From Hydrogenophaga intermedia (GTDB lineage Bacteria; Pseudomonadota; Gammaproteobacteria; Burkholderiales; Burkholderiaceae_C), in NCBI GenBank assembly GCA_945890705.1, contig CAMDCY010000004.1, positions 1 to 47,536 on the forward strand: a stretch of 47,536 nt of DNA. Reading direction: 5' to 3'. Below the pieces are notes generated by a model. The model was given only the letters and a program-made list of their open reading frames with translations, ran no database searches and was not told where the DNA came from. This document shows positions 26,992 through 34,903 of the stretch, piece after piece. Positions within the stretch are counted from its first letter, which is position 1; every line of letters begins with the position of its first letter. A program made the translations under genes and the position numbers.

Positions 26992-27821
26992 CCGGCTGCG
27001 CGGGCCTGTTCGAACAGACCCTGCACCTTGGGCACGTTGCGCTGTAAGGTCTTGATGCGGTCGGGGCTGCTGGGGTGCGTCGACAAAAACGACATCGACG
27101 ATGCGCCGCCCGAAGCCGCCGCCATTTTTTGCCACAGCGTGACGCTGGCGTTGGGCTGGAACGCACCGCGAGCGGCCAGCTCCAAACCCACCAGGTCGGC
27201 CTCGGTTTCATCCGATCGGCTGAACTGCAGCGACAACAGTTGTGTGCCCAGGTCGGCGGCGATGTCACCCACTTGGCCCAAGCCCAATAGCGCCGCGCCG
27301 ATGCGCAAGCCCAAGCTGGTGGCCGAGCCTTTGCCCATTTGGGCGCGTGCGTGTTCGCGCAGGGCGTGGGCCATTTCGTGGCCCATGATCATGGCGGCTT
27401 CGTCGTTGCTGAGCTTGAGCTTGTCGAGGATGCCGCTGTAAAAAGCGATCTTGCCGCCTGGCATGCAAAACGCGTTGATCTGGTCGCTATGGATGAGGTT
27501 GACTTCCCATTCCCAGTCTTTTGCGTTGGGGTTCCAGCTGTTACTATGGGGGATCAAGCGGCGCGCGATTTCACGCAAACGGCGCACCTGCGGGTGGTTG
27601 TTGGGGTAGAGCGCGCGCTGTGCGTCGGCGCTGCTCATCATTTGGCTGTACTGTTGGGCCGCCGCACCTTCAACCTGCTCGGCCGACACCAATTTGCGCA
27701 AAGACGATGGTGGTCCCACGTCCACTTGAGCGTGCGCAGCCAATCCCACGGTGGCGAGGGAGGCGATGCCGCCGCACAGAACCTGGCGGCGAGAGGCTTT
27801 GAAGTCACAGAGTAGGCACAT
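26988..27821 (-). CDS. M48-family zinc metallopeptidase (exported)
   Basis: A 277-residue peptidase with HEMAH (H148-H152) and the third zinc ligand in DETEADLVG. The N-terminus CDFKASRRQVLCGGIASLAT has a twin-arginine pattern (SRRQVL) and a hydrophobic run, so export to the periplasm is likely; it lacks the transmembrane helices of HtpX. It is of the LoiP/BepA-like size but without TPRs; these enzymes degrade misfolded envelope proteins (family knowledge). Convergent with ycbL with overlapping stop codons, and divergent from the AmpG-like gene with 41 bp between starts. Confidence 0.9.
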   Translation of the reverse strand: MCLLCDFKASRRQVLCGGIASLATVGLAAHAQVDVGPPSSLRKLVSAEQVEGAAAQQYSQMMSSADAQRALYPNNHPQVRRLREIARRLIPHSNSWNPNAKDWEWEVNLIHSDQINAFCMPGGKIAFYSGILDKLKLSNDEAAMIMGHEMAHALREHARAQMGKGSATSLGLRIGAALLGLGQVGDIAADLGTQLLSLQFSRSDETEADLVGLELAARGAFQPNASVTLWQKMAAASGGASSMSFLSTHPSSPDRIKTLQRNVPKVQGLFEQARAAG

Positions 27822-27862
27822 GGATCAATAATAGCGAGTGACGCATCACACCACTTACACGC

Positions 27863-29404
27863 ATGAACCACACACCCGCAAAAAACCCCACATGGGCGCA
27901 AAGTTTCACAGCACTGTGGGACCGGCGCATGTTGACCCTCGCATTGCTGGGCTTCTCGGCGGGCTTGCCGATCTTGTTGATCTTCTCCTCGCTGTCGTTG
28001 TGGCTGCTGGAAGCCGGCGTGGAGCGCAAGGCAGTGACCTTCTTCAGTTGGGCCGCGCTGGGGTACTCGTTCAAGTTCGTTTGGGCGCCCTTGGTGGACC
28101 GCATGCCCTTGCCCGTGTTAACGGGCTGGTTGGGTCAACGCCGCTCGTGGCTGTTGTTGGCGCAGCTCGGTGTGGTGGTGGCGCTCTTGGGCATGGCCAG
28201 TGTGGACCCAGCCCAGGGTGGCACGTCCTTGGTGTTCATGGCGGCCTTGGCGGTGTTGCTGGGTTTTTCATCGGCCACCCAAGACGTGGTGATCGACGCC
28301 TACCGCATCGAGTCGGCCCCGCCGAGCTTGCAGCCTTTGTTGTCGTCGGCGTACATCGGCGGCTACCGCGTGGGCATGATCGTGGCCGGTGCGGGGGCTT
28401 TGTATCTGGCCTCCTACTGGGGGTCGGCCAAAGACGCTTACCTCTACAGCGCATGGCAACAAACCTATGCCGTCATGGCTGCGGCCATGGCCATCGGCAT
28501 CTTGACCAACCTCTTCATGCCCGAGCCCGAGCGGCCCGAGGCCGAGCGTTGGTCGGCCGAGGGCAATGTGCGCTTGTTCGCGGTCTTCGCGGGCGGGGTG
28601 GGGGCTTTTGTGGCGGTGTTTTTCTGGCTCGGCGAATGGGCACAGGCCCTGTGGGGCGGCGCCTTGGGGCCGCTGGGCAGTTTGCTTTGGGAGACCGTGC
28701 GCATGCTCACCGCCTTGAGTGCCGCGGGGGCCTTGGGGTGGTTGTTGGTGCACTGGGGTGTGGCCCAAGCTTCGGTCGCTCGACAAACCTGGGTGGTGCC
28801 GATCCAAGACTTTTTTGCGCGCTACGGCGCACGCACGGCGTGGTTGCTGCTCGCGCTCATTGGCCTGTACCGCATCTCGGACATCGTGTTGGGCGTCATC
28901 TCCAATGTGTTTTACGCGGACCTCGGCTATTCCAAAATTGAAATCGCCAACGCCGTGAAAACCTATGGGGTGGTCATCGGCATCGTGGGCGGTTTGCTGG
29001 GCGGCATCTTGGCCACGCGCTGGGGCGTGATGCGCTGCCTGTTCTGGGGTGCGGTGATGGCCGCTTTGACCAACTTGGCGTTCGTGGTCTTGGCTGAGGT
29101 GGGCTACAGCCTGCCGCTCTTGTACGCGGTCGTCTCGGCCGACAACTTGGCCGCGGGCTTCGCGAGCGCGGCGTTTGTGGGCTTTTTGTCGAGCTTGGTG
29201 AACGTGTCGTTCACGGCCACGCAATACGCGCTCTTCAGCTCGCTCATGACGCTGCTGCCCAAGACCTTGGGAGGCTATTCGGGTGGCATGGTCGACACGC
29301 TGGGTTACCCGGGCTTCTTCGTGTTGACCGCGCTGATGGGCTTGCCCGTCATCGCGCTGGTGGTGTTGGCAGGGCGGCACGTGGCCATAAAAGATGCCAT
29401 TTAA
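27863..29404 (+). CDS. ampG: AmpG-like MFS transporter (muropeptide permease family)
   Basis: A 513-residue inner-membrane transporter with about 12-14 helices. The AmpG family signature SATQDVVIDAYRIE near residues 138-151 is clear, as are WLGQRRSW and the RRMLTLALLGFSAGLP start of helix 1. AmpG imports GlcNAc-anhydroMurNAc peptides for cell-wall recycling; some family members are only AmpG-like, so substrate is inferred. It carries a loop of about 60 residues between helices 6 and 7. Start ATG 27863. A small hairpin at 29445-29464 lies 40 bp after the stop. Confidence 0.9.
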   Translation: MNHTPAKNPTWAQSFTALWDRRMLTLALLGFSAGLPILLIFSSLSLWLLEAGVERKAVTFFSWAALGYSFKFVWAPLVDRMPLPVLTGWLGQRRSWLLLAQLGVVVALLGMASVDPAQGGTSLVFMAALAVLLGFSSATQDVVIDAYRIESAPPSLQPLLSSAYIGGYRVGMIVAGAGALYLASYWGSAKDAYLYSAWQQTYAVMAAAMAIGILTNLFMPEPERPEAERWSAEGNVRLFAVFAGGVGAFVAVFFWLGEWAQALWGGALGPLGSLLWETVRMLTALSAAGALGWLLVHWGVAQASVARQTWVVPIQDFFARYGARTAWLLLALIGLYRISDIVLGVISNVFYADLGYSKIEIANAVKTYGVVIGIVGGLLGGILATRWGVMRCLFWGAVMAALTNLAFVVLAEVGYSLPLLYAVVSADNLAAGFASAAFVGFLSSLVNVSFTATQYALFSSLMTLLPKTLGGYSGGMVDTLGYPGFFVLTALMGLPVIALVVLAGRHVAIKDAI

Positions 29405-29444
29405 GTATTAAAAAGTACTTAAAAATAACCATTAAAACCACACT

Positions 29445-29464
29445 AAGGGTGTCCAAACACCTTT
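29445..29464 (+). terminator. Hairpin downstream of the AmpG-like gene
   Basis: AAGGGTGT pairs with ACACCTTT (8 bp with one G-T) around a CCAA loop. There is no T-run beyond the three in the stem end. It may stop ampG readthrough before the small RNA candidate. Confidence 0.35.
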
Positions 29465-29469
29465 GCAAT

Positions 29470-29594
29470 AGACACAATGAAACTGTTGCTGTCACAGCGC
29501 GTCAGGTCCCCTGGGAGGGGGGTACCGATTCAAAGGTTCTTCAACGACGTCCACGCATGGACTTGAGGCCACCCTTAACGGGTGGCTTTTTTTT
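29470..29594 (+). ncRNA. Candidate small RNA with three hairpins and an intrinsic terminator
   Basis: Between the AmpG-like stop and the convergent zinc-finger gene lie three tandem stems: CCCCT/AGGGG at 29508-29520, GTCCA/TGGAC at 29549-29562, and a strong terminator at 29568-29594. The terminator is 164 bp past the ampG stop, too far for its normal 3' end. The start is a guess; I see no clear sigma-70 box, and the AT-rich stretch at 29405-29440 is the best place for one. A 29-codon frame from ATG 29477 ends at the terminator but has no ribosome-binding site. It could instead be the ampG 3' UTR. Confidence 0.45.
29568..29594 (+). terminator. Rho-independent terminator
   Basis: GCCACCC (29568-29574), loop TTAAC, GGGTGGC (29580-29586), then eight T residues. 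This is the best terminator in the window. It reads in the plus direction and lies 18 bp before the stop of the oppositely oriented zinc-finger gene. Confidence 0.85.
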
Positions 29595-29611
29595 GGCGGA
29601 TGTGGGGGCGT

Positions 29612-29827
29612 TCAGTGGCCGTTGGCCACCGACTCGCCGGCTTTGAGGCGGTAGAGCGTGCCGCAATAAGGGCAGCGGGCCTCGCCGGTTTTGGCCACGT
29701 CCAAGGACACCTTGGGGTGGCTGTTCCATGTGGCCATGCCCGACTGCGGGCTGGGGCAGACCACACCGCCGTGGGTGTTGAGGTCTTGGGCGCGGAGTTC
29801 GATGGTGGCAGGGGTGCTCATGGACAT
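29612..29827 (-). CDS. CHCC zinc-finger domain small protein
   Basis: A 71-residue protein with one CHCC zinc finger: C24 (VVCPSP), H37 (NSHPKV), C52 and C55 (CPYCGTLYRL). The same fold is found in mitochondrial NDUFS6; in betaproteobacteria a stand-alone copy commonly follows ilvE. The function is unknown. The start ATG shares one base with the ilvE stop (TGATG), indicating coupled translation. Its 3' end faces the small RNA candidate and its terminator. Confidence 0.9.
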   Translation of the reverse strand: MSMSTPATIELRAQDLNTHGGVVCPSPQSGMATWNSHPKVSLDVAKTGEARCPYCGTLYRLKAGESVANGH

Positions 29828-30774
29828 CAGACTTGGGTGAGCCAGTGGGCGTATTTGGGGTTGCGGCCGTTGACGATGTCAAAGAAAGCCGACTGGATTT
29901 TTTCGGTGATCGGGCCGCGGCTGCCCACGTAGCCGGGCTTGCCCAGCTCGATGCGGTCGAGTTCGCGGATGGGCGTCACTTCAGCGGCGGTGCCTGTGAA
30001 GAAGGCTTCGTCCGAAATGTAGATTTCGTCGCGGGTGATGCGCTTTTGCACGATCTCCAGACCCAAGTCCTTGGCGATGTGGAACACCGTGTTGCGGGTG
30101 ATGCCGTTCAAGGCACCGGCCGACAAGTCGGGGGTGTAGATGACGCCGTTCTTGATCACAAAAATGTTCTCGCCCGCGCCTTCGGAAACAAAGCCCGAGC
30201 TGTCGAGCAGCAGGGCTTCGTCGTAACCGTCGTCGGTGGCTTCCATGTTGGCCAAGATGGAGTTGGTGTAGTTGCTCACCGCCTTGGCTTGCGTCATGGT
30301 GATGTTGACGTGGTGGCGGGTGTAGCTCGAAGTCTTCACGCGGATGCCGCGCTTGAGGCCTTCTTCGCCGAGGTAAGCGCCCCAGGTCCAAGCCGCGACC
30401 ATCAGGTGGATGGTGTTGCCCTTGGGAGATACGCCGAGTTTGCGGTCGCCGATCCAGGTCAGGGGGCGGATGTAGCCACTCTCGAGCTTGTTCTCGCGCA
30501 CCACGGCGCGTTGGGCTTCGTTCACCTGTTCTTGGGTGAAGGGGATGTTCATGCGCAGGATCTTGGCGCTGTTGAACAGACGCTCGGTGTGCTCTTGTAG
30601 GCGGAAGATGGCCGTGCCTTGCTGGGTTTTGTAGGCGCGCACGCCTTCAAAGGCGCCGCAGCCGTAATGCAGTGTGTGGCTCAACACATGGATCTTGGCG
30701 TCGCGCCATTCGACCATTTGGCCGTCCATCCAGATTTTGCCGTCGCGGTCGGACATCGAAGGAATGGGGGACAT
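29827..30774 (-). CDS. ilvE: Branched-chain amino acid aminotransferase
   Basis: A 315-residue fold-type IV PLP enzyme that makes or degrades Leu, Ile and Val with 2-oxoglutarate. Visible: LHYGCGAFEGVRAY near the start, the lysine in TMTQAKAVSNY that holds PLP, EALLLDSSGFVSEGAGENIF and the final TGTAAEVTPI region. ATG 30774 has AGAGG about 9 bases upstream; TTG 30780 would add two residues and is less likely. It heads a two-gene operon with the zinc-finger gene. Confidence 0.96.
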   Translation of the reverse strand: MSPIPSMSDRDGKIWMDGQMVEWRDAKIHVLSHTLHYGCGAFEGVRAYKTQQGTAIFRLQEHTERLFNSAKILRMNIPFTQEQVNEAQRAVVRENKLESGYIRPLTWIGDRKLGVSPKGNTIHLMVAAWTWGAYLGEEGLKRGIRVKTSSYTRHHVNITMTQAKAVSNYTNSILANMEATDDGYDEALLLDSSGFVSEGAGENIFVIKNGVIYTPDLSAGALNGITRNTVFHIAKDLGLEIVQKRITRDEIYISDEAFFTGTAAEVTPIRELDRIELGKPGYVGSRGPITEKIQSAFFDIVNGRNPKYAHWLTQV

Positions 30775-30840
30775 GTGCAAAGCCTCTGAAGTGTGGTGGC
30801 CGGGGATGCACCGCGGCCGGGTTGATCAAAAAGACAGATT

Positions 30841-31263
30841 TTACGACTGCGCCGAGGGGGCCTCGGGCGGGCGGTGTTCAAAGGCGCTCAGGCGGCCATG
30901 GACAAAGGTCGCGACCAGCGTGTGGCCCGCTTCGTCGGACCACGACAAGACGCTGGTCGTTTCCTCGGCCGCGTTCACGCGCAAACCCAAGCTGCGCGTG
31001 AGGCGAACCACGTCGCTCTGCGACTGACCCACGCGCAAGCGGTGCAGTACGGGCGCGAGATCGGCCACTTGGCCCATGGGGCGGCTCGCGGCGATGCGCA
31101 GCACGCGCATGAGCTGCGTGAAGTGCAGCAAGACCCAAAAGCTGATCATCAAAGCGGCCAGCAAGACGCCTTGGCCGCCGTAGCTGCGCCATGCGCCGAA
31201 CATCAAGGCCAGGGCCAAAGCGGGGAAGAGTAGGCTGCGCCAGCGCGGGGGCAGGGTGGGCAT
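30841..31263 (-). CDS. Conserved membrane protein downstream of radA
   Basis: A 140-residue protein, not recognised by function. Two hydrophobic helices at about residues 9-27 and 32-52 form a hairpin, followed by a soluble C-terminal domain (about 60-140) that contains a DVVRLTRSLGL helix and beta strands (TSVLSWSDEAGHTLVATFVHGRL). The layout suggests an inner-membrane protein with a cytoplasmic tail. ATG 31263 overlaps the radA stop (TGATG), so it is cotranslated with radA; GTG 31266 is an alternative. Located 66 bp upstream of ilvE on the same strand. Confidence 0.75.
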   Translation of the reverse strand: MPTLPPRWRSLLFPALALALMFGAWRSYGGQGVLLAALMISFWVLLHFTQLMRVLRIAASRPMGQVADLAPVLHRLRVGQSQSDVVRLTRSLGLRVNAAEETTSVLSWSDEAGHTLVATFVHGRLSAFEHRPPEAPSAQS

Positions 31264-32636
31264 CACAAACCCCGCACCAAATTCATGGCGTCTTCGATGC
31301 GCTCCACCGCGTGGATGGTCAGGCCCTCAAAGGCTTTGTCGTTTTTCTTGGGCGCGTTGGCCTTGGGCACCACGGCGGTGGTGAAGCCCAGTTTGGCGGC
31401 CTCTTTGAGCCGGTCTTGCCCGCGCGGTGCGGGGCGTACCTCGCCGGCCAAGCCCACTTCGCCAAACGCAATGAAGCCCTTGGGCAGCGCCTTGCCGCGC
31501 AAGCTGCTGGTAATGGCCAGCATGACCGCCAAGTCGGCGGCGGGTTCGCGGATGTGCACACCACCCACGGCGTTCACAAACACATCTTGGTCCATGCACG
31601 CCACGCCCGCGTGGCGGTGCAGCACCGCCAGCAACATGGCCAAGCGGTCGCGCTCCAGGCCCACGCTCAAGCGGCGCGGGCTGGGGCCGCCGCTGTCGAC
31701 CAGCGCTTGGATTTCCACCAGCAGTGGCCGCGAGCCTTCGAGCGTGACCATGACGCAGCTGCCGGGCACCGGCTCGCTGTGTTGGCTCAGAAAAATCGCG
31801 CTCGGGTTGCTCACGCACTTGAGTCCTTTTTCGGTCATGGCAAAAACGCCAATTTCGTTCACCGCGCCGAAGCGGTTTTTGATGGCGCGGATCAGACGGA
31901 AATTGGAATGTGTGTCGCCTTCAAAGTACAGCACCGTGTCCACCATGTGCTCGAGCACACGCGGGCCGGCCAGCGCGCCTTCTTTGGTGACGTGGCCCAC
32001 CAGCACGATGGCCGTGCCGGTGGCCTTGGCGGCGCGCGTCAGGTGCGCCGCGCATTCGCGCACCTGCGCCACCGAGCCGGGGGCCGAGGTGAGCTGCTCG
32101 GAGTACACGGTTTGGATCGAGTCGATCACCGCGATCGCCGGCTGGTGCGACTGCAGCGTGGAGAGGATTTTTTCCAACTGGATCTCGGCCAAGACATTGA
32201 CCTGCGAGCCGTCCAGCCCCAAACGGCGCGAGCGCAGCGCCACTTGCGCGCCGCTTTCTTCGCCCGTCACGTACAGCGTTTTGTGGCCGGCACGTTGCAG
32301 CGAATCGAGCGCTTGAAGCAGCAGCGTGGACTTGCCGATGCCGGGGTCGCCGCCGATCAGCACCACACCGCCTTCCACGATGCCGCCGCCGAGCACGCGG
32401 TCGAGCTCTTCGTGGCCGGTGGGCGTGCGCTCCACATCGGCCGCTTCGATGTCGGCCAGCGGCATGACCTCGGCCGTTTTGGCCAGGGATGCGAAGCGGT
32501 TTTTGGTGGGCGCGCTGGACTCGGCCACCGATTCAATCAAGGTGTTCCAAGCGTTGCAATGCGGGCACTTGCCCAGCCATTTCGGGCTGGTGCCGCCGCA
32601 GTCGCTGCAGGTGTAGAGGGTTTTTTCTTTGGCCAC
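31263..32636 (-). CDS. radA: DNA repair ATPase/helicase RadA (Sms)
   Basis: A 457-residue RadA: zinc finger C10-x2-C13...C24-x2-C27, RecA-like ATPase with Walker A GGDPGIGKSTLL near residue 95, the RadA-specific KNRFG motif (AIKNRFGAVNEIG) near residue 253, and the C-terminal Lon-like domain with GGVHIREPAADLA. RadA helps branch migration and processing of recombination intermediates. The start codon is GTG at 32636, giving the expected MAKEKTLY N-terminus; the Shine-Dalgarno sequence is weak. It is divergent from the J-domain-like gene and coupled to a small membrane protein downstream. Confidence 0.96.
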   Translation of the reverse strand: MAKEKTLYTCSDCGGTSPKWLGKCPHCNAWNTLIESVAESSAPTKNRFASLAKTAEVMPLADIEAADVERTPTGHEELDRVLGGGIVEGGVVLIGGDPGIGKSTLLLQALDSLQRAGHKTLYVTGEESGAQVALRSRRLGLDGSQVNVLAEIQLEKILSTLQSHQPAIAVIDSIQTVYSEQLTSAPGSVAQVRECAAHLTRAAKATGTAIVLVGHVTKEGALAGPRVLEHMVDTVLYFEGDTHSNFRLIRAIKNRFGAVNEIGVFAMTEKGLKCVSNPSAIFLSQHSEPVPGSCVMVTLEGSRPLLVEIQALVDSGGPSPRRLSVGLERDRLAMLLAVLHRHAGVACMDQDVFVNAVGGVHIREPAADLAVMLAITSSLRGKALPKGFIAFGEVGLAGEVRPAPRGQDRLKEAAKLGFTTAVVPKANAPKKNDKAFEGLTIHAVERIEDAMNLVRGL

Positions 32637-32681
32637 CGGTTGAGTTTATGGCCTAAAGTGCGGCAGCTCACACACAGACCC

Positions 32682-33695
32682 ATGCCGCGCCAACGAAACA
32701 CCCCTTCTTCCCGGCCCAGCCCAGACGGCTCCGCCGTGACCGTCTTGCCCGATGCCCCCAGTGCCGCCTCGGCCGCGGCCAAGGCGCACGACTGGCAGCT
32801 GCGGCGTTTGAACCAAATCCGAGGCCAGCTGCAGACCTTGGAGGCCGTGGGTCAAGCGCACCGGCAGGTGCGCCACGACAACCTGAGCCCCTTGCAGGAG
32901 CGCCACCGCCAAGCCATGCGCGCTTTGGTGTTGGCGCTCGACGCCAGCTTGGTGGCCAAGCAGCTGTCGGGCGCTCAGCGCGAGACCGCGCAGCAGCGTT
33001 TGTGTGTCATGGCCCAATTGCTGGCGCGCGCGGGGGATGCCGAGATGGTGGTGTTGCACGACCGCCACCACCCGCGCACTTGGGCCGAGCTGGAGCAAGA
33101 ACGCCGCGAGGCTTGGCAGGCCGAGCACCAAGCCGCGGCCGCGCAGGCCCAAGCGCAGTCGCAGCGCAAGGCGGCGTCTCAAGCGCGGCAACAACGCAAA
33201 GCCCCCAACCAGGCACAAGCCGCCGACCTGGCGCAAGCCGAATCGGCGCAGCAGCGTTTGCGCAGCCTGTTTCGCCAACTCGCCAGCGCCTTGCACCCCG
33301 ACCGCGAACCCGACCCCGAACGGCGCCTGGTGAAGACCGCGCTCATGAGCGAAGCCAACGCCGCGCACGAACGGCGCGATTGGCTGGCCTTGCTCGACAT
33401 CCAACAGCGCGCCGCGATCAGCACCACCAGTAGCCTCGCGAGTGACGCGCAGCTGGCCGACATCACCGTGCTGATCAAGCAACAGGTGGCCGAACAAGAG
33501 CGGCAGCGCGCCGCGCTCAATGACCGCTTGGCCGACGAGTTCGACCTGCCGCCGGGCAGTGGCGTGACGGCCGAGCGTTTGGCCGCCGCGCTGTCGCAGC
33601 AGGTGCAGGTTTTGCAAGCGAAGGTGGATCAACTCGAGGCTGCGGCCGAGCAGGCGTCGGACGCGGCGGCGCTCAAGCGCTGGCTCAAGGATTAG
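32682..33695 (+). CDS. J-domain-like protein with coiled-coil regions
   Basis: A 337-residue soluble protein. A region resembling a J-domain core reads LRSLFRQLASALHPDREPDPERRL, with HPD at residues 205-207 and a helix before and after it; HPD is the motif that stimulates DnaK ATPase. It is preceded by a charged Ala/Gln-rich coiled coil (about 140-190) and followed by another (about 265-335). The N-terminal 30 residues are Pro/Ser-rich and probably disordered. There are no Gly/Phe or zinc regions of DnaJ. A co-chaperone role is inferred from HPD only. The ATG 32682 is the first Met after the divergent radA start; longer upstream frame lies antisense to radA. Confidence 0.75.
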   Translation: MPRQRNTPSSRPSPDGSAVTVLPDAPSAASAAAKAHDWQLRRLNQIRGQLQTLEAVGQAHRQVRHDNLSPLQERHRQAMRALVLALDASLVAKQLSGAQRETAQQRLCVMAQLLARAGDAEMVVLHDRHHPRTWAELEQERREAWQAEHQAAAAQAQAQSQRKAASQARQQRKAPNQAQAADLAQAESAQQRLRSLFRQLASALHPDREPDPERRLVKTALMSEANAAHERRDWLALLDIQQRAAISTTSSLASDAQLADITVLIKQQVAEQERQRAALNDRLADEFDLPPGSGVTAERLAAALSQQVQVLQAKVDQLEAAAEQASDAAALKRWLKD

Positions 33696-34087
33696 CCGGG
33701 GCTGTTCGCGTCGTTGCGGATGAGCGCGAGCAAGGGCGAGACTTTTTTGGCGACCGCGCGATCGGCGTCGGCTTCGATACTTCGGTACAGGGCCAACACG
33801 CGGTGGCCCACCTCGGTCAAGGCCGCGCCGCCGCCGGCCGCCCCGCCGCGCTGGGTCATCACCAAGGGCTCTACAAAATCAGCGTTCATGCCGCGCACCA
33901 GCGACCAGACGCGTTGGTAGCTCATGTTCAATCGGCGTCCCGTCTCGGCCAAGGAGCCTGTGTCGTGGATGCCTTGCAGCACATCGGCTTTGCCCGGGCC
34001 CATGGCCACCGTGTCCTGAAACTTGATGCGAAAGCGCACCTTGGCTTGGAAGGTGGGGGACAGGGGCTTATCGATATACTTGGCCAT
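33692..34087 (-). CDS. ModE-like molybdate-responsive repressor, DNA-binding domain only
   Basis: A 131-residue winged helix protein of the ModE N-terminal (LysR-type HTH) family: DVLQGIHDTGSLAETGRRLN followed by MSYQRVWSLVRGMN is the typical helix-turn-helix. The C-terminal molybdate-binding (MOP/TOBE) domains of full ModE are missing, so metal sensing must be indirect or through another site. It is divergent from modA; the inverted repeat at 34071-34096 overlaps its own start codon, fitting autoregulation. The ATG 34087 is at the family start (MAKYIDKPLSP). It overlaps the J-domain-like stop by 4 bp, convergent. Confidence 0.88.
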   Translation of the reverse strand: MAKYIDKPLSPTFQAKVRFRIKFQDTVAMGPGKADVLQGIHDTGSLAETGRRLNMSYQRVWSLVRGMNADFVEPLVMTQRGGAAGGGAALTEVGHRVLALYRSIEADADRAVAKKVSPLLALIRNDANSPG

Positions 34088-34096
34088 AGATATCGA
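34071..34096. promoter_or_regulatory. Inverted repeat, probable ModE-type operator
   Basis: TCGATAT (34071-34077) and ATATCGA (34090-34096) are perfect 7 bp inverted repeats with 12 bases between. ModE operators are AT-rich dyads built on CG-TATAT half-sites, so this fits in type. It covers the modE-like start codon and lies 17 bases before the modA start, so one bound dimer could control both directions. Confidence 0.6.
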
Positions 34097-34112
34097 AAAT
34101 ACCACAAGCACC

Positions 34113-34898
34113 ATGCGTTCCATTCTTCGCTCATGGGCCCGCACAGGGGTCGCCCTTGCCGCCTTGGCCATGGGATTGGTCGCACAGGCGCAGGCCTTGC
34201 CCACCGTGGCCGCGGCGTCCGACCTGAAGTTCGCCCTTGAAGCCGTGGCCGCGCAATTCCAACAACAAACCGGCCAGTCGGTGCGGCTGGTCTTTGGTTC
34301 TTCGGGTAACTTCAAAACGCAGATCTTGCAGGGCGCGCCCTTTCACCTGTTCATGTCGGCCGATGAGCGGTTCGTGTTTGAGTTGGCCGACGCGGGCAAG
34401 ACCGAAGACCGTGGGCGGGCCTATGCCGTGGGCCGCATCGGCATCTTGGTGTCTCCGGGCTCGCCCTTGAAGGCCGATGGCGAGCTCCAGGATTTGGCCG
34501 CCGCGCTCAAAGACGGGCGCTTGCGCAAGTTCGCCATCGCCAACCCCCAGCACGCGCCCTACGGCACCCGCGCCCAAGAAGCGCTGCAACACGCGGGTTT
34601 GTGGAGCGCCATCCAGCCGCGCTTGGTGTACGGCGAAAACGTTTCGCAGGCCGCGCAGTTCGCGGTGTCGGGTTCGACCCAAGGCGGCATCGTCGCGCAG
34701 TCGCTGGCCTTGGCGCCTGAGGTGGCCAAGTCGGGGCGCTTCGCCTTGATTCCGGAGGCTTGGCACCAGCCGCTGCGCCAGCGCATGGTGCTGGTCAAGG
34801 GCGCGCCACCCGCAGCCCGAGCGTTTTATGACCACCTGTCCACCCCGACGGCGCAAGCCATCTTGGTGCGCTACGGGTTTGCCATGCCCAAGGATTGA
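34113..34898 (+). CDS. modA: Molybdate ABC transporter substrate-binding protein
   Basis: A 261-residue periplasmic binding protein with a Sec signal peptide at about residues 1-29 (ends AQAQA before LPT). The mature start TVAAASDLKFALEAVAAQFQ and VFGSSGNFKTQI (oxyanion-binding Ser residues) are typical of ModA, as are PYGTRAQEAL and YGENVSQAAQF. It captures molybdate or tungstate for ModBC. The ATG 34113 is 17 bases after the operator, with only a modest Shine-Dalgarno; it heads the modABC operon. The modB ATG follows 5 bp after its stop. Confidence 0.93.
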   Translation: MRSILRSWARTGVALAALAMGLVAQAQALPTVAAASDLKFALEAVAAQFQQQTGQSVRLVFGSSGNFKTQILQGAPFHLFMSADERFVFELADAGKTEDRGRAYAVGRIGILVSPGSPLKADGELQDLAAALKDGRLRKFAIANPQHAPYGTRAQEALQHAGLWSAIQPRLVYGENVSQAAQFAVSGSTQGGIVAQSLALAPEVAKSGRFALIPEAWHQPLRQRMVLVKGAPPAARAFYDHLSTPTAQAILVRYGFAMPKD

Positions 34899-34903
34899 GC
34901 GCC

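Noticed and set aside
31191-32681. Long plus-strand open frame running into the J-domain-like gene
   Set aside because: It is antisense to radA; the real gene starts at ATG 32682.
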